This document shows, piece by piece, positions 57,013 to 64,000 of a DNA stretch of 64,000 bases. The number at the start of each line of letters is the position of its first letter. Positions within the stretch are counted from its first letter, which is position 1. The position numbers and the translations under genes are program-made. The notes beneath the pieces were generated by a model that saw only the letters and a list, made by a program, of their open reading frames with translations, was not told where the DNA came from and did not search any database. This stretch comes from Candidatus Ornithobacterium hominis (lineage in GTDB: Bacteria; Bacteroidota; Bacteroidia; Flavobacteriales; Weeksellaceae): positions 248,001-312,000 of the forward strand of contig NZ_OX579588.1 of the NCBI RefSeq assembly GCF_951229915.1, written 5' to 3'.

Positions 57013-57384
57013 TTATAGAATTTCGTACTGAATACGAATAACTCCCGTTACAGGGTCTGCAATTTTTTCAAAAGCAGCTTTGCTTAAATCAAATTTACGA
57101 GAACCCACATAAGGGCCGCGGTCATTGATGGTAACGATAACTTCTTTGCCGTTTTTGGGATTAATGATTTTCACACGCGTACCAAAAGGTAATTTTTTAT
57201 TAGCTGCGGTTAATTCATACATGTTGTAAATTTCACCACTAGCCGTCTTTTTCCCATGGAATTTTTTTCCATACCACGAAACTTTGGCAGTTTTTAGTTC
57301 ACTTTCAGTTTTCATTTCGTCAACTGAAGAAGGAGCTGATAATAGATTAAAAATCATATAGGTAGAAAGCGCAAGTGTCTTCAT
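57013..57384 (-). CDS. RlpA-like double-psi beta-barrel protein
   Basis: 123 aa. Signal-like N-terminus (MKTLALSTYMIFNLLSAPSS) and then the RlpA core: 'VSWYGKKFHGKKTASGEIYN', LTAANKKLPFGTRVKI and VTINDRGPYVGSRKFDLSKAAF, with the catalytic-type His and Asp. RlpA proteins cleave or bind denuded peptidoglycan glycans at the septum. No SPOR domain is present. Close to the division genes but separated from them by a terminator. Confidence 0.9.
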   Translation of the reverse strand: MKTLALSTYMIFNLLSAPSSVDEMKTESELKTAKVSWYGKKFHGKKTASGEIYNMYELTAANKKLPFGTRVKIINPKNGKEVIVTINDRGPYVGSRKFDLSKAAFEKIADPVTGVIRIQYEIL

Positions 57385-57499
57385 ACTTCTATTTTTTTAT
57401 GTTTAATAAGCGCCAAATTTATAGGTATGAAGATGTAATTTCCTTATAATGATTCTAAATAAGGTGAAAATTTTTGAGATTTAGAGAGCAACCCCCTTT

Positions 57500-57536
57500 T
57501 AATAAAGGAAAAAACGCAAGTCGTTAAACTTGCGTT
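57500..57536 (-). terminator. Terminator after yqeY / the division cluster
   Basis: AACGCAAGT (57513-57521) and ACTTGCGTT (57528-57536), perfect 9-bp stem with a 6-nt loop. On the minus strand the hairpin is followed by TTTTCC and a T-rich run, so it ends the ftsZ-yqeY transcript. Confidence 0.75.
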
Positions 57537-57568
57537 AAAGAAAAATTATTTTGTTAATAATTCAAATT

Positions 57569-58018
57569 TTAAGGGTTTAATAGATTTTTGACCATATTTG
57601 CAATAGTCTTACCGTCAGCTTTCCCTGCCATTTTTTCGTTGGCAAGATTCATAATTTTCCCCATATCTTTCATGCTTTCTGCACCCACTTCTTGAATGAT
57701 AGCAATTACCGCAGATTTGATTTCTTCATCACTCATTTGCTCTGGTAAAAAACGCTCGATCACTTCGGCTTGTTTTAATTCATTTTCAGCCATTTCTTTT
57801 CGGTTTTGACTTTCAAATTGTTCTGCGGCATCTTTTCGCATTTTAATTTGTTTTTGTAGCAATGCGATTTCAGTACTTTCATCTAGTTCGTCGCCAGAAC
57901 CATCCGTTTTTGCCATCAAAATAGCTGACTTAATGGCTCGAAGTGCTTCTAGGGCAATTTTATCTTTTGCTTTCATGGCAGATTTCATTTCTGACATGAT
58001 TTTTTCTTCTAATTTCAT
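57569..58018 (-). CDS. GatB/YqeY domain protein
   Basis: 149 aa. Matches the stand-alone YqeY family: 'MKLEEKIMSEMKSAMKAKDK', LRAIKSAI and a C-terminal helical GatB-type domain ending 'GKADGKTIANMVKNLL'. The domain resembles the tRNA-binding tail of GatB; its function is unclear. It is 10 nt after ftsZ on the same strand and ends the division transcript. Confidence 0.92.
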   Translation of the reverse strand: MKLEEKIMSEMKSAMKAKDKIALEALRAIKSAILMAKTDGSGDELDESTEIALLQKQIKMRKDAAEQFESQNRKEMAENELKQAEVIERFLPEQMSDEEIKSAVIAIIQEVGAESMKDMGKIMNLANEKMAGKADGKTIANMVKNLLNP

Positions 58019-58028
58019 AATAAAGTTT

Positions 58029-59867
58029 TTAATCTACATTATCGTGTAAAAAATGATTAGGTCTGATTTTGATGTTATTATCAGAATCTTCATCTACAAT
58101 ATAGCGAGAAGGGCGTTCATGCTTATATTCAGATAATTTTATGCCATTTCTTTCATAGGCAGGAATTTCTTCCATTTCTTGTCTTTCTTTTAAGCTAGTT
58201 TTGAATTTGTAATTAAACTTTTTCAGGCGTTCTCTTCTTTCATTAATCTGCTGAGACAACTCATTTTCAAAATGACTTTTAATTTTCGGCTCTTCCTTCG
58301 TATCTACCTCTACTTCTTGAGTTTGGAATGTGTTTTTAGGAGATAGAGAAGTGTCCTGCTGTGGAGGTGTGAAATTGCTTTTGCTTTCACCGATTTTTAA
58401 ATTTTCATTAGAGTTGTTAGTTTTTCGGGGAGCAAAATCACCTGCCGTTTCTTGATTTCTAAAATTTCTAGAAACAGAGGGCGTTTCAGGTTCATCATCC
58501 CAATCTTCATCCAAAGAAAAGAGCGTGTATTTGCTACTATTTTTTTCCATTAATTCATTTTCTGGCTCCTTAGGTTCAGGTTCATCTTGGTTGAAATTAA
58601 TTTGATTTTCAGTTTCATAAACCTCATCTTTATAGCCTTTTTCTTCTGCTTCCAGTTGATTTATTATTTGGAAATTGAAAATATTTTCTTCTTCAGTTCC
58701 TTCTTCTTCAGAATATTCTTTGTTTGAATTTTCAGTAGCAGAAGATGCTGGCTTAGAATGTACTATATTATCTTCTGTTGCACTTTCTTTTTTATCTTTT
58801 TCTTTTTGTGAAATAGAGAAATGAATAGGTGTATGATGTTCATCTTCCAATGTATGAACAATGGTTTTATCTTCTTGCCCATTAAAATCTTGTTGCTCAA
58901 GCGGGAAACCTGTCGCTACGATAGTAACACTAATTTCATCACCTAAATCTTCATCTTCACCCATTCCCATGATGATATTAGCATTATTGCCAGCCTCGGT
59001 TTGGATGTAATCGTTTATGATGCCGATTTCATCCATTGTAATTTCATCATCACCAGAAACGATGAGCAGTAAGACATTTTTTGCACCTGTAATTTTATTA
59101 TCGTTTAACAATGGAGAATCTAGAGCTGCTTCGATAGCCTTTTTGGCTTTACTTTCACCACTAGCTTTTGCTGAGCCCATGATAGCCGTGCCGCTATCAG
59201 CCAAAACGGTTTTGGCATCTCTCAAGTCAATATTGATGGAATATTCGTGTGTGATGACCTCTGCAATCCCTTTGGCTGCAGTAGACAGCACTTCGTCTGC
59301 TTTGGCAAAACCCGTTTTGTAACCTAGATTTCCATATAATTCACGGAGCTTGTCATTGTTTATAATGATGAGTGAATCTACACTAGAGCGTAATTTTTCA
59401 ATACCTTCTTTGGCTTGGTCTAAACGTTTTCTACCTTCAAAAGAAAAAGGAGCTGTGCAAATGCCAACAGTCAAAATTCCCATTTCTCTAGCACATTTTG
59501 CAATAATGGGGGCAGCTCCTGTACCTGTCCCACCGCCCATTCCTGCCGTGATGAATACCATTTTGGTATTGCTGTCTAATATATTTTTAATATCATCTAA
59601 AGTTTCTAAGGCAGCTTGTTCACCTACTTCAGGATTTGCTCCTGCACCTAGACCTTCTGTGATGTTTGCTCCGAGTTGAATTTTGATAGGAACTGGGCTT
59701 TTATCTAGAGCTTGGGCATCAGTATTACTCACGATAAAGTCAACACCAGTAATTCCTTGCTCAAACATGTAATTCACCGCATTACTACCCCCACCGCCAA
59801 CGCCAATGACTTTGATGGCAGCGCTTCTGTTTTTAGGCATTTCAAAATCCATATTGTTAAAATCCAT
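58029..59867 (-). CDS. ftsZ: Cell division protein FtsZ, with long C-terminal extension
   Basis: 612 aa. Tubulin-like GTPase forming the Z ring. GTP-binding VGGGGSNAVNYM near 23-34, the tubulin signature GGGTGTGA at 111-118 and NTDAQAL near 48-54 are intact. The globular domain ends near 320; an acidic, Glu/Asn-rich disordered tail of about 290 residues follows, much longer than in E. coli (383 aa in all). Long tails are usual in flavobacteria. The last residues IRPNHFLHDNVD may be the partner-binding peptide. It is 11 nt after ftsA. Confidence 0.97.
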   Translation of the reverse strand: MDFNNMDFEMPKNRSAAIKVIGVGGGGSNAVNYMFEQGITGVDFIVSNTDAQALDKSPVPIKIQLGANITEGLGAGANPEVGEQAALETLDDIKNILDSNTKMVFITAGMGGGTGTGAAPIIAKCAREMGILTVGICTAPFSFEGRKRLDQAKEGIEKLRSSVDSLIIINNDKLRELYGNLGYKTGFAKADEVLSTAAKGIAEVITHEYSINIDLRDAKTVLADSGTAIMGSAKASGESKAKKAIEAALDSPLLNDNKITGAKNVLLLIVSGDDEITMDEIGIINDYIQTEAGNNANIIMGMGEDEDLGDEISVTIVATGFPLEQQDFNGQEDKTIVHTLEDEHHTPIHFSISQKEKDKKESATEDNIVHSKPASSATENSNKEYSEEEGTEEENIFNFQIINQLEAEEKGYKDEVYETENQINFNQDEPEPKEPENELMEKNSSKYTLFSLDEDWDDEPETPSVSRNFRNQETAGDFAPRKTNNSNENLKIGESKSNFTPPQQDTSLSPKNTFQTQEVEVDTKEEPKIKSHFENELSQQINERRERLKKFNYKFKTSLKERQEMEEIPAYERNGIKLSEYKHERPSRYIVDEDSDNNIKIRPNHFLHDNVD

Positions 59868-59878
59868 AATTGGTAAAT

Positions 59879-61297
59879 TTATTCAGTTTCGTTAATCATT
59901 TTAATAAATTTGTCAGTCCATTTAGAGAAAATACTAGATTTAGGCTTAAAGCTAGACTGCTCTCTTTCTGGCTTTTCTGATTTTTTGTTATCTACTTTTT
60001 TATCATCTGCTTTTTCCTCATTCAAAGGCTGTTCCGTTAAGCTATTTTGTTCAGCTTTATTTTCTGTAGGGAGACTTTCAGTAGTAAACTCTTCATCCTC
60101 CTTTTGGGCAAAGTATAACTCTTGCTCTTCTAGTTTTTCGATGCCTTTGAGTACGAGCCCCACGGCAGTAGCATATTCTGGGCTGTTGATTAAGTCCGAT
60201 TGCCCGCTTGCCATATGCTCGTTGCTGTAGCCAATTCGCGTATCTAGACCAGTCAGGTACTCAGTCAATTGGCGAATATGCTTGAGTTTACTTCCTCCCC
60301 CAGTCAATACGATACCAGCAATTAATTTTTTCTTCTCCTCTTCACAGCCATAATGTCTCAATTCCATATAGACCTGCTCTAGAATTTCGTTCACACGAGC
60401 ATGGATAATTTGGCTTAATTTCTTTAGTGATATTTCTTTAGGTTCCCTTCCTCTCAGTCCTGGGATGGCGACAATCTCTGTTTCTTTGTTCTCGCCTGGC
60501 CAAGCAGAGCCAAATTTCACCTTTAGCTGCTCAGCCTGTTTCTCGATGATAGAGCAACCAATTTTTATATCATCAGAAATCACATTCCCACCAAACGGAA
60601 TCACAGAAGTATGACGAATGATGTTGTCTTTGAAAACAGCAATATCAGTTGTTCCGCCACCAATATCTACTAATGCAACACCAGCTTCTTTTTCTTCTTT
60701 GCTGAGCGATGCAGATGAAGAAGCAATAGGCTCTAAGGTAATACCAGCTAAATTAAGTCCAGCGCTCTTCACACAACGTGCAATATTTTTGATAGAAGTA
60801 ATTTGCCCTACCACCACATGGAAATTAGCTTCTAAGCGACTGCCATACATACCCATTGGCTCGTGAATATCACCATCACTATCCACCTTAAATTCTTGGG
60901 GTAAAACATGAATGATTTCTTCGCCAGGCAACATAACTAATTTGTGTACTTGATTGATGAGTTTTTTAATGTCTTCTTCGTCAATCACTTCTTCAAAATT
61001 ATTTCTAGTAATGTAGTCGCTGTGCTGTAAACTACGGATATGTTGCCCAGCTATTCCCACAGTCACATCAGTAATTTTGTACCCAGAGTCAGACTCTGCT
61101 TGTGCTACCGCTTCTTTGATGGAATTGATGGTTTGTGTAATATTGTTTACAACCCCACGGTGAACCCCCAAACTTTTAGAACGCCCAACGCCAATGATTT
61201 CCAGCTTGCCGTGTTCATTTTTTTGACCAACCATGACGACAATTTTGGTCGTTCCGATGTCTAATCCAACTGCTATTTTATTGTTTGTTTTTTTCAT
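59879..61297 (-). CDS. ftsA: Cell division protein FtsA
   Basis: 472 aa from the ATG at 61297 (MKKTNNKIAVGLDIGTTKI); a TTG at 61312 would overlap ftsQ. Actin-like ATPase that anchors FtsZ to the membrane: phosphate-1 loop GLDIGTTK, 1C (SHS2) domain, and LVDIGGGTTD near 214-223. A Lys/Glu-rich linker leads to a C-terminal amphipathic helix (SIFSKWTDKFIKMINE), the membrane-binding tail. It starts just past the ftsQ stop (TAGAATG), so coupling is likely. Confidence 0.97.
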   Translation of the reverse strand: MKKTNNKIAVGLDIGTTKIVVMVGQKNEHGKLEIIGVGRSKSLGVHRGVVNNITQTINSIKEAVAQAESDSGYKITDVTVGIAGQHIRSLQHSDYITRNNFEEVIDEEDIKKLINQVHKLVMLPGEEIIHVLPQEFKVDSDGDIHEPMGMYGSRLEANFHVVVGQITSIKNIARCVKSAGLNLAGITLEPIASSSASLSKEEKEAGVALVDIGGGTTDIAVFKDNIIRHTSVIPFGGNVISDDIKIGCSIIEKQAEQLKVKFGSAWPGENKETEIVAIPGLRGREPKEISLKKLSQIIHARVNEILEQVYMELRHYGCEEEKKKLIAGIVLTGGGSKLKHIRQLTEYLTGLDTRIGYSNEHMASGQSDLINSPEYATAVGLVLKGIEKLEEQELYFAQKEDEEFTTESLPTENKAEQNSLTEQPLNEEKADDKKVDNKKSEKPEREQSSFKPKSSIFSKWTDKFIKMINETE

Positions 61298-61298
61298 T

Positions 61299-62021
61299 CT
61301 ATTTTTGTGCAACTATTTGGTTGATAAAATTCAAATTAAATCTCTTATAAGGAATACTGTCTGCTACAGCTAAAAACTCTCTATAAAAAACTTTAAAATT
61401 GTCTAATTTTCTATCCACATTTTCTAAATTCCCTAAGTCAAGAACATACCCACCATCCGCAGGCAACAAAATAAAGGAATTTCTACTATTTTTATGCGTT
61501 CCGACGATAAGGTTTTTCAACAAGTTATCCTCATTTATTTTTTGAACTAATTCGCTTATGAGAGCAAAGTCTACAGAATCCACTGGCCCATCTACCAGCA
61601 TAACTTGAGTCGAATAATGCTGTGATAGTGGAATTCTTTTTCCTTCTTGCGTGATGTAGAACTGCTCTTTCCCCGTATTGACCCGCGCAATCGGTTTTTC
61701 TTGCTGAATATTGGTATGCAAAAAGCCGTTGTTTTCCAAAAAAACCTCCGCATTTTTGATGAAAGGATTTTTCTTTAAATTCTCTTCCATACGATTAATT
61801 TCCACGCTTTTCATAGCCATTTTGGGGAAATCTCGATGTGTTTCTCCTAAAATTTCTTTCACAACTTTTTCGGTAATGAAATAATTCCCATCAGCATAGT
61901 CAATTTTAGCAATTATATTTTTAATCTCTCGCTTCTCAAATTGTTTTTGAGAAAAAATCAAAAGAAAACCTAAAAAGACTAGGAACATAAGTATTTTAAG
62001 TAAGACCCATTTACGCTTCAT
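61299..62021 (-). CDS. ftsQ: Cell division protein FtsQ
   Basis: 240 aa. One membrane helix (about 7-24, LLKILMFLVFLGFLLIF), a POTRA domain (about 35-110) with 'NRMEENLKKNPFIKNAEVFL', and a beta domain to the end. FtsQ links early and late divisome proteins. In most flavobacteria murC sits immediately upstream; here a 48-nt gap with an AAGGCTT repeat separates it from murG. Confidence 0.9.
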   Translation of the reverse strand: MKRKWVLLKILMFLVFLGFLLIFSQKQFEKREIKNIIAKIDYADGNYFITEKVVKEILGETHRDFPKMAMKSVEINRMEENLKKNPFIKNAEVFLENNGFLHTNIQQEKPIARVNTGKEQFYITQEGKRIPLSQHYSTQVMLVDGPVDSVDFALISELVQKINEDNLLKNLIVGTHKNSRNSFILLPADGGYVLDLGNLENVDRKLDNFKVFYREFLAVADSIPYKRFNLNFINQIVAQK

Positions 62022-62027
62022 CCTAAA

Positions 62028-62047
62028 ATTTTTTAAGGCTTAAGAAA
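62028..62047. repeat. AAGGCTT iterated motif between murG and ftsQ
   Basis: AATTTTTTAAGGCTTAAGAA, core 62035-62041, filling the gap where murC would be expected. Confidence 0.8.
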
Positions 62048-62069
62048 TAATATTTTAAATCAAAAATTA

Positions 62070-63188
62070 TCATGCTTCAATTCCCAATTTTTCAAAAATA
62101 ATATTGACAATATCTCGGGTAGAGTAAGGCTTGCCTAATTTCAGGAAATTCTCACTCAATTTTTTTTGTTTATTGGTATCCGATAATAAATCTTGAATTA
62201 CAGGCATTATAGAGCTTGAAATATTTTCATTAGCAATCATTATAGCTGCATTTTCATTTACCAAACTTCGTGCATTTTTCGTTTGGTGGTCTTCCGCAGC
62301 CGTAGGTAAAGGCACAAAAATAGTTGGTTTCCCGACTAAGCTCAGCTCAGAAATAGACATTGCACCAGCACGAGCCACGATTAAATCTGCGGCGGCATAC
62401 GCCATGGGCATATCATAGATAAATTCCTTCAATTGAATTTTTCTTGATTTTCCATCAAATTTTTTAAGGCTTAAAAAATCTGTCTTACCCGTTTGCCAAA
62501 GCAGCTGAATCTCTGAATTTTTTAAGGTTTCAAAATTTGCCTTCCAAGCATTGTTGATGCCTCTCGCACCTAATGAACCGCCAAAGGAGAAAACCATGGG
62601 TAAATCGGGGTCGAAACCTAAAGCTTCTTTTGCTTTTCGCTGCTCGGGCAAATGCTGGAATAATTCTGAGCGGATAGGATTCCCAGTCAAATGAATTTTA
62701 CCCACTGGGAAGAAACTCTCCATTTTAGGATAAGCTGTGCAGATAGCAAAAGCCTTGTTTTTTAGCAATTTATTTGTAATTCCTGGAAATGAGTTTTGCT
62801 CTTGAATTAAAATCGGAATACCTCGCCGAGCAGCTGCCCACATCGCTGGTCCCGAAGCGTATCCACCTGTCCCGATGACCATATCTGGCGAAAATTCTTT
62901 GATGATTTTACTAGATTTTCTAAGGCTTTTAAAAATTTTGTAAGGCAAGCAAAAATTTGCCCACCAGCGATTTCTTTGTATTCCACTGATGTCTATACCC
63001 TTGATGTCATAGCCTGCGAGGGGGACTTTTTCCATTTCCATTTTCCCGTTGGCGCCGATGAACAAAAACTCAGCCTTGGGTAAGCGTGTACGAATCTCAT
63101 CTGCAATTGCTATTGCAGGGTAAATATGGCCTCCCGTGCCCCCAGCACTGAAGATGAATTTAGGCAATGTCTTGTAGGTCTGCTTCAC
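62070..63188 (-). CDS. murG: UDP-GlcNAc:lipid I N-acetylglucosaminyltransferase
   Basis: 372 aa. It adds GlcNAc to lipid I to make lipid II at the inner face of the membrane. GT28 motifs: SAGGTGGHIYPA (14-25), IGTGGYASGPAMWAA near 105-119, FSFGGSLGARGIN near 196-208 and the UDP-binding ARAGAMSISELSLVGKP near 280-296. The ATG overlaps the ftsW 3' end by 29 nt. Two repeat copies encode FLSLKK and FKSLRK. Confidence 0.97.
   Translation of the reverse strand: MKQTYKTLPKFIFSAGGTGGHIYPAIAIADEIRTRLPKAEFLFIGANGKMEMEKVPLAGYDIKGIDISGIQRNRWWANFCLPYKIFKSLRKSSKIIKEFSPDMVIGTGGYASGPAMWAAARRGIPILIQEQNSFPGITNKLLKNKAFAICTAYPKMESFFPVGKIHLTGNPIRSELFQHLPEQRKAKEALGFDPDLPMVFSFGGSLGARGINNAWKANFETLKNSEIQLLWQTGKTDFLSLKKFDGKSRKIQLKEFIYDMPMAYAAADLIVARAGAMSISELSLVGKPTIFVPLPTAAEDHQTKNARSLVNENAAIMIANENISSSIMPVIQDLLSDTNKQKKLSENFLKLGKPYSTRDIVNIIFEKLGIEA
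62460..62479. repeat. AAGGCTT iterated motif, intact copy inside murG
   Basis: TTTTTTAAGGCTTAAAAAAT, core 62466-62472, read on the minus strand as DFLSLKKF in MurG. A perfect match to the idealised palindrome. Confidence 0.85.
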
Positions 63189-64000
63189 TTTTTATTTTTT
63201 CTTCTTTTTGAATTTCTTCTTTAGGCAAAATTTGTCGACTGATGCTTAATAAAATACCGAAAGATAAGCACGTAATCCACAACGATGTGCCCCCAAAACT
63301 AATCATAGGCAAAGGTTGACCCGTAGTCGGGAATAAACCAACGGCGACACCCATATTTATCAAGGCTTGGAAGACAATGGGGATTCCAATCGCAAAAGCG
63401 AGTAAACTTCCGAAATAGGTGTGAATTTTTGTTCCGATGATGATGATTCTAAATAAAATTAGTAGGAATAAAAAAAGTAAACTCACGCCACCTATCAATC
63501 CGTACTCTTCTATGATTACCGCATAAATGAAATCTGAAGATGCTTGTGGGAGTGTGTGCTTTATGGCGCTTTTCCCTGGGCCTTTGCCAGTGATTCCACC
63601 TTCTACTATAGCTGCTTTGGCATTGGTTTCTTGCCAAGATTCAAGGCTATTGCTTGCGGGTTTTTGGAAGCGTTCAATTCTGTTTTTCCAAGTGTGAACG
63701 CGGGAGTTAGGAAATTGGTCTCCATAATTCAAGGCAGCAAATATAAATAAACCTGCCCCGACTAAAATTATTGTCCCAATGCCGACTAAATATGGGATAG
63801 GAAAACCTCCTAAAAATAGTAGCATCATTACCATAGCAAACAAGATGATAGCCGTAGAACCATTTGCTGGGAAAATTAATCCGACTATAACAAAAATCGG
63901 TATAAAAAGAGGTAAAATAGTTTGTTTAAATTCAATTTTTTTATTCCTGATTTTAGTTAAATACCGTGCAACGTAGACCATCAAAACGACTGAGGCCAAA
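63160..64000 (-). CDS. ftsW: Lipid II polymerase FtsW/RodA family (5' end outside window)
   Basis: 279 C-terminal residues are present; the start lies beyond the right edge. Multiple membrane segments and the SEDS signatures: 'QALINMGVAVGLFPTTGQPLPMISFGG' across residues 220-247 and a GPG(K)SAIKHTLPQASSDFIYAVIIEEYG loop. FtsW polymerises septal glycan strands with PBP3. It overlaps murG by 29 nt. The order ftsW-murG-ftsQ-ftsA-ftsZ is the dcw cluster without murC. Confidence 0.93.
   Translation of the reverse strand, partial: LASVVLMVYVARYLTKIRNKKIEFKQTILPLFIPIFVIVGLIFPANGSTAIILFAMVMMLLFLGGFPIPYLVGIGTIILVGAGLFIFAALNYGDQFPNSRVHTWKNRIERFQKPASNSLESWQETNAKAAIVEGGITGKGPGKSAIKHTLPQASSDFIYAVIIEEYGLIGGVSLLFLFLLILFRIIIIGTKIHTYFGSLLAFAIGIPIVFQALINMGVAVGLFPTTGQPLPMISFGGTSLWITCLSFGILLSISRQILPKEEIQKEEKIKSEADLQDIA

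Noticed and set aside
4400..62480. AAGGCTT motif as a family of intrinsic terminators
   Set aside because: The stem has almost no G-C pairs, most copies lie inside genes, and true GC-rich terminators occur separately, one of them 15 nt from a motif copy (28070-28095).
4400..62480. AAGGCTT motif as a CRISPR array or insertion-sequence end
   Set aside because: Copies are dispersed by kilobases without regular spacers, target-site duplications or a transposase gene.
1..64000. tRNA, rRNA or riboswitch genes
   Set aside because: No cloverleaf, CCA-ended or conserved rRNA stretches were noticed; a covariance search was not possible.

Overview
The window looks like the chromosome of a Flavobacteriales bacterium (Bacteroidota), most plausibly a Weeksellaceae-type, host-associated member. 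The evidence is AT-rich DNA, TAnnTTTG promoter elements with few Shine-Dalgarno sites, and lineage-typical genes: sprA and sprE/porW of the type IX secretion system (T9SS), DUF4270 and DUF5689 lipoproteins, a long-tailed FtsZ, mevalonate decarboxylase and a GH3-family protein. The genus is an inference. No rRNA, tRNA, phage, insertion sequence or CRISPR array is visible. Almost everything is core genome.

Layout. 0-4.4 kb: a short glycogen-synthase-like protein, a DUF4270 lipoprotein and a lone serine-type sulfatase. 4.4-8.3 kb: a tight hemA-hemC-hemD-hemE operon for tetrapyrrole synthesis. 8.3-13 kb: a thioredoxin-like lipoprotein, pth, plsC, bcp, recA and a tandem universal stress protein. 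13-19 kb: two M20 dipeptidases, an orphan histidine kinase, alanine racemase and a lipoprotein. 19-28 kb: outer-membrane proteins, an HI0933-type flavoprotein, a membrane protein of the misnamed 'site-specific recombinase' family, a FadL-type porin with an SGNH lipoprotein, and sucD. 28-37.5 kb: ruvA, the giant sprA, gcvH, a VanZ-like protein and TonB. 38-42 kb: a minimal T9SS sorting-domain protein, mvaD and an AddB-like nuclease. 42-50 kb: sprE/porW, an M23 peptidase, a GH3 protein, pnuC, radC and a flippase. 50-57 kb: small membrane/exported proteins and a TonB receptor/DUF5689/endonuclease module. 57-64 kb: rlpA-like, yqeY and a minus-strand division cluster ftsW-murG-ftsQ-ftsA-ftsZ in which murC is missing from its usual place.

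The most unusual signal is not a gene. A near-palindromic motif, T-rich arm + AAGGCTT + A-rich arm (idealised TTTTTTAAG-G-CTTAAAAAA), recurs throughout the window in both orientations, between genes and inside reading frames. By eye I count about 64 exact AAGGCTT/AAGCCTT heptamers, against roughly 8 expected from base composition. It encodes FKAL, KGLK or FLSL peptides where it falls in genes, including three signal peptides, and marks many gene ends. It is too GC-poor to be an ordinary terminator. It resembles in architecture, but not in sequence, highly iterated motifs such as DNA-uptake sequences or HIP1.

Other points of interest are several promoters whose -7 box ends only 4-5 nt before the ATG (likely leaderless mRNAs), a stand-alone T9SS C-terminal domain, a small exported protein that appears to be a duplicate of the C-terminal domain of its DUF5689 neighbour, and a catalytically doubtful short glycogen synthase.
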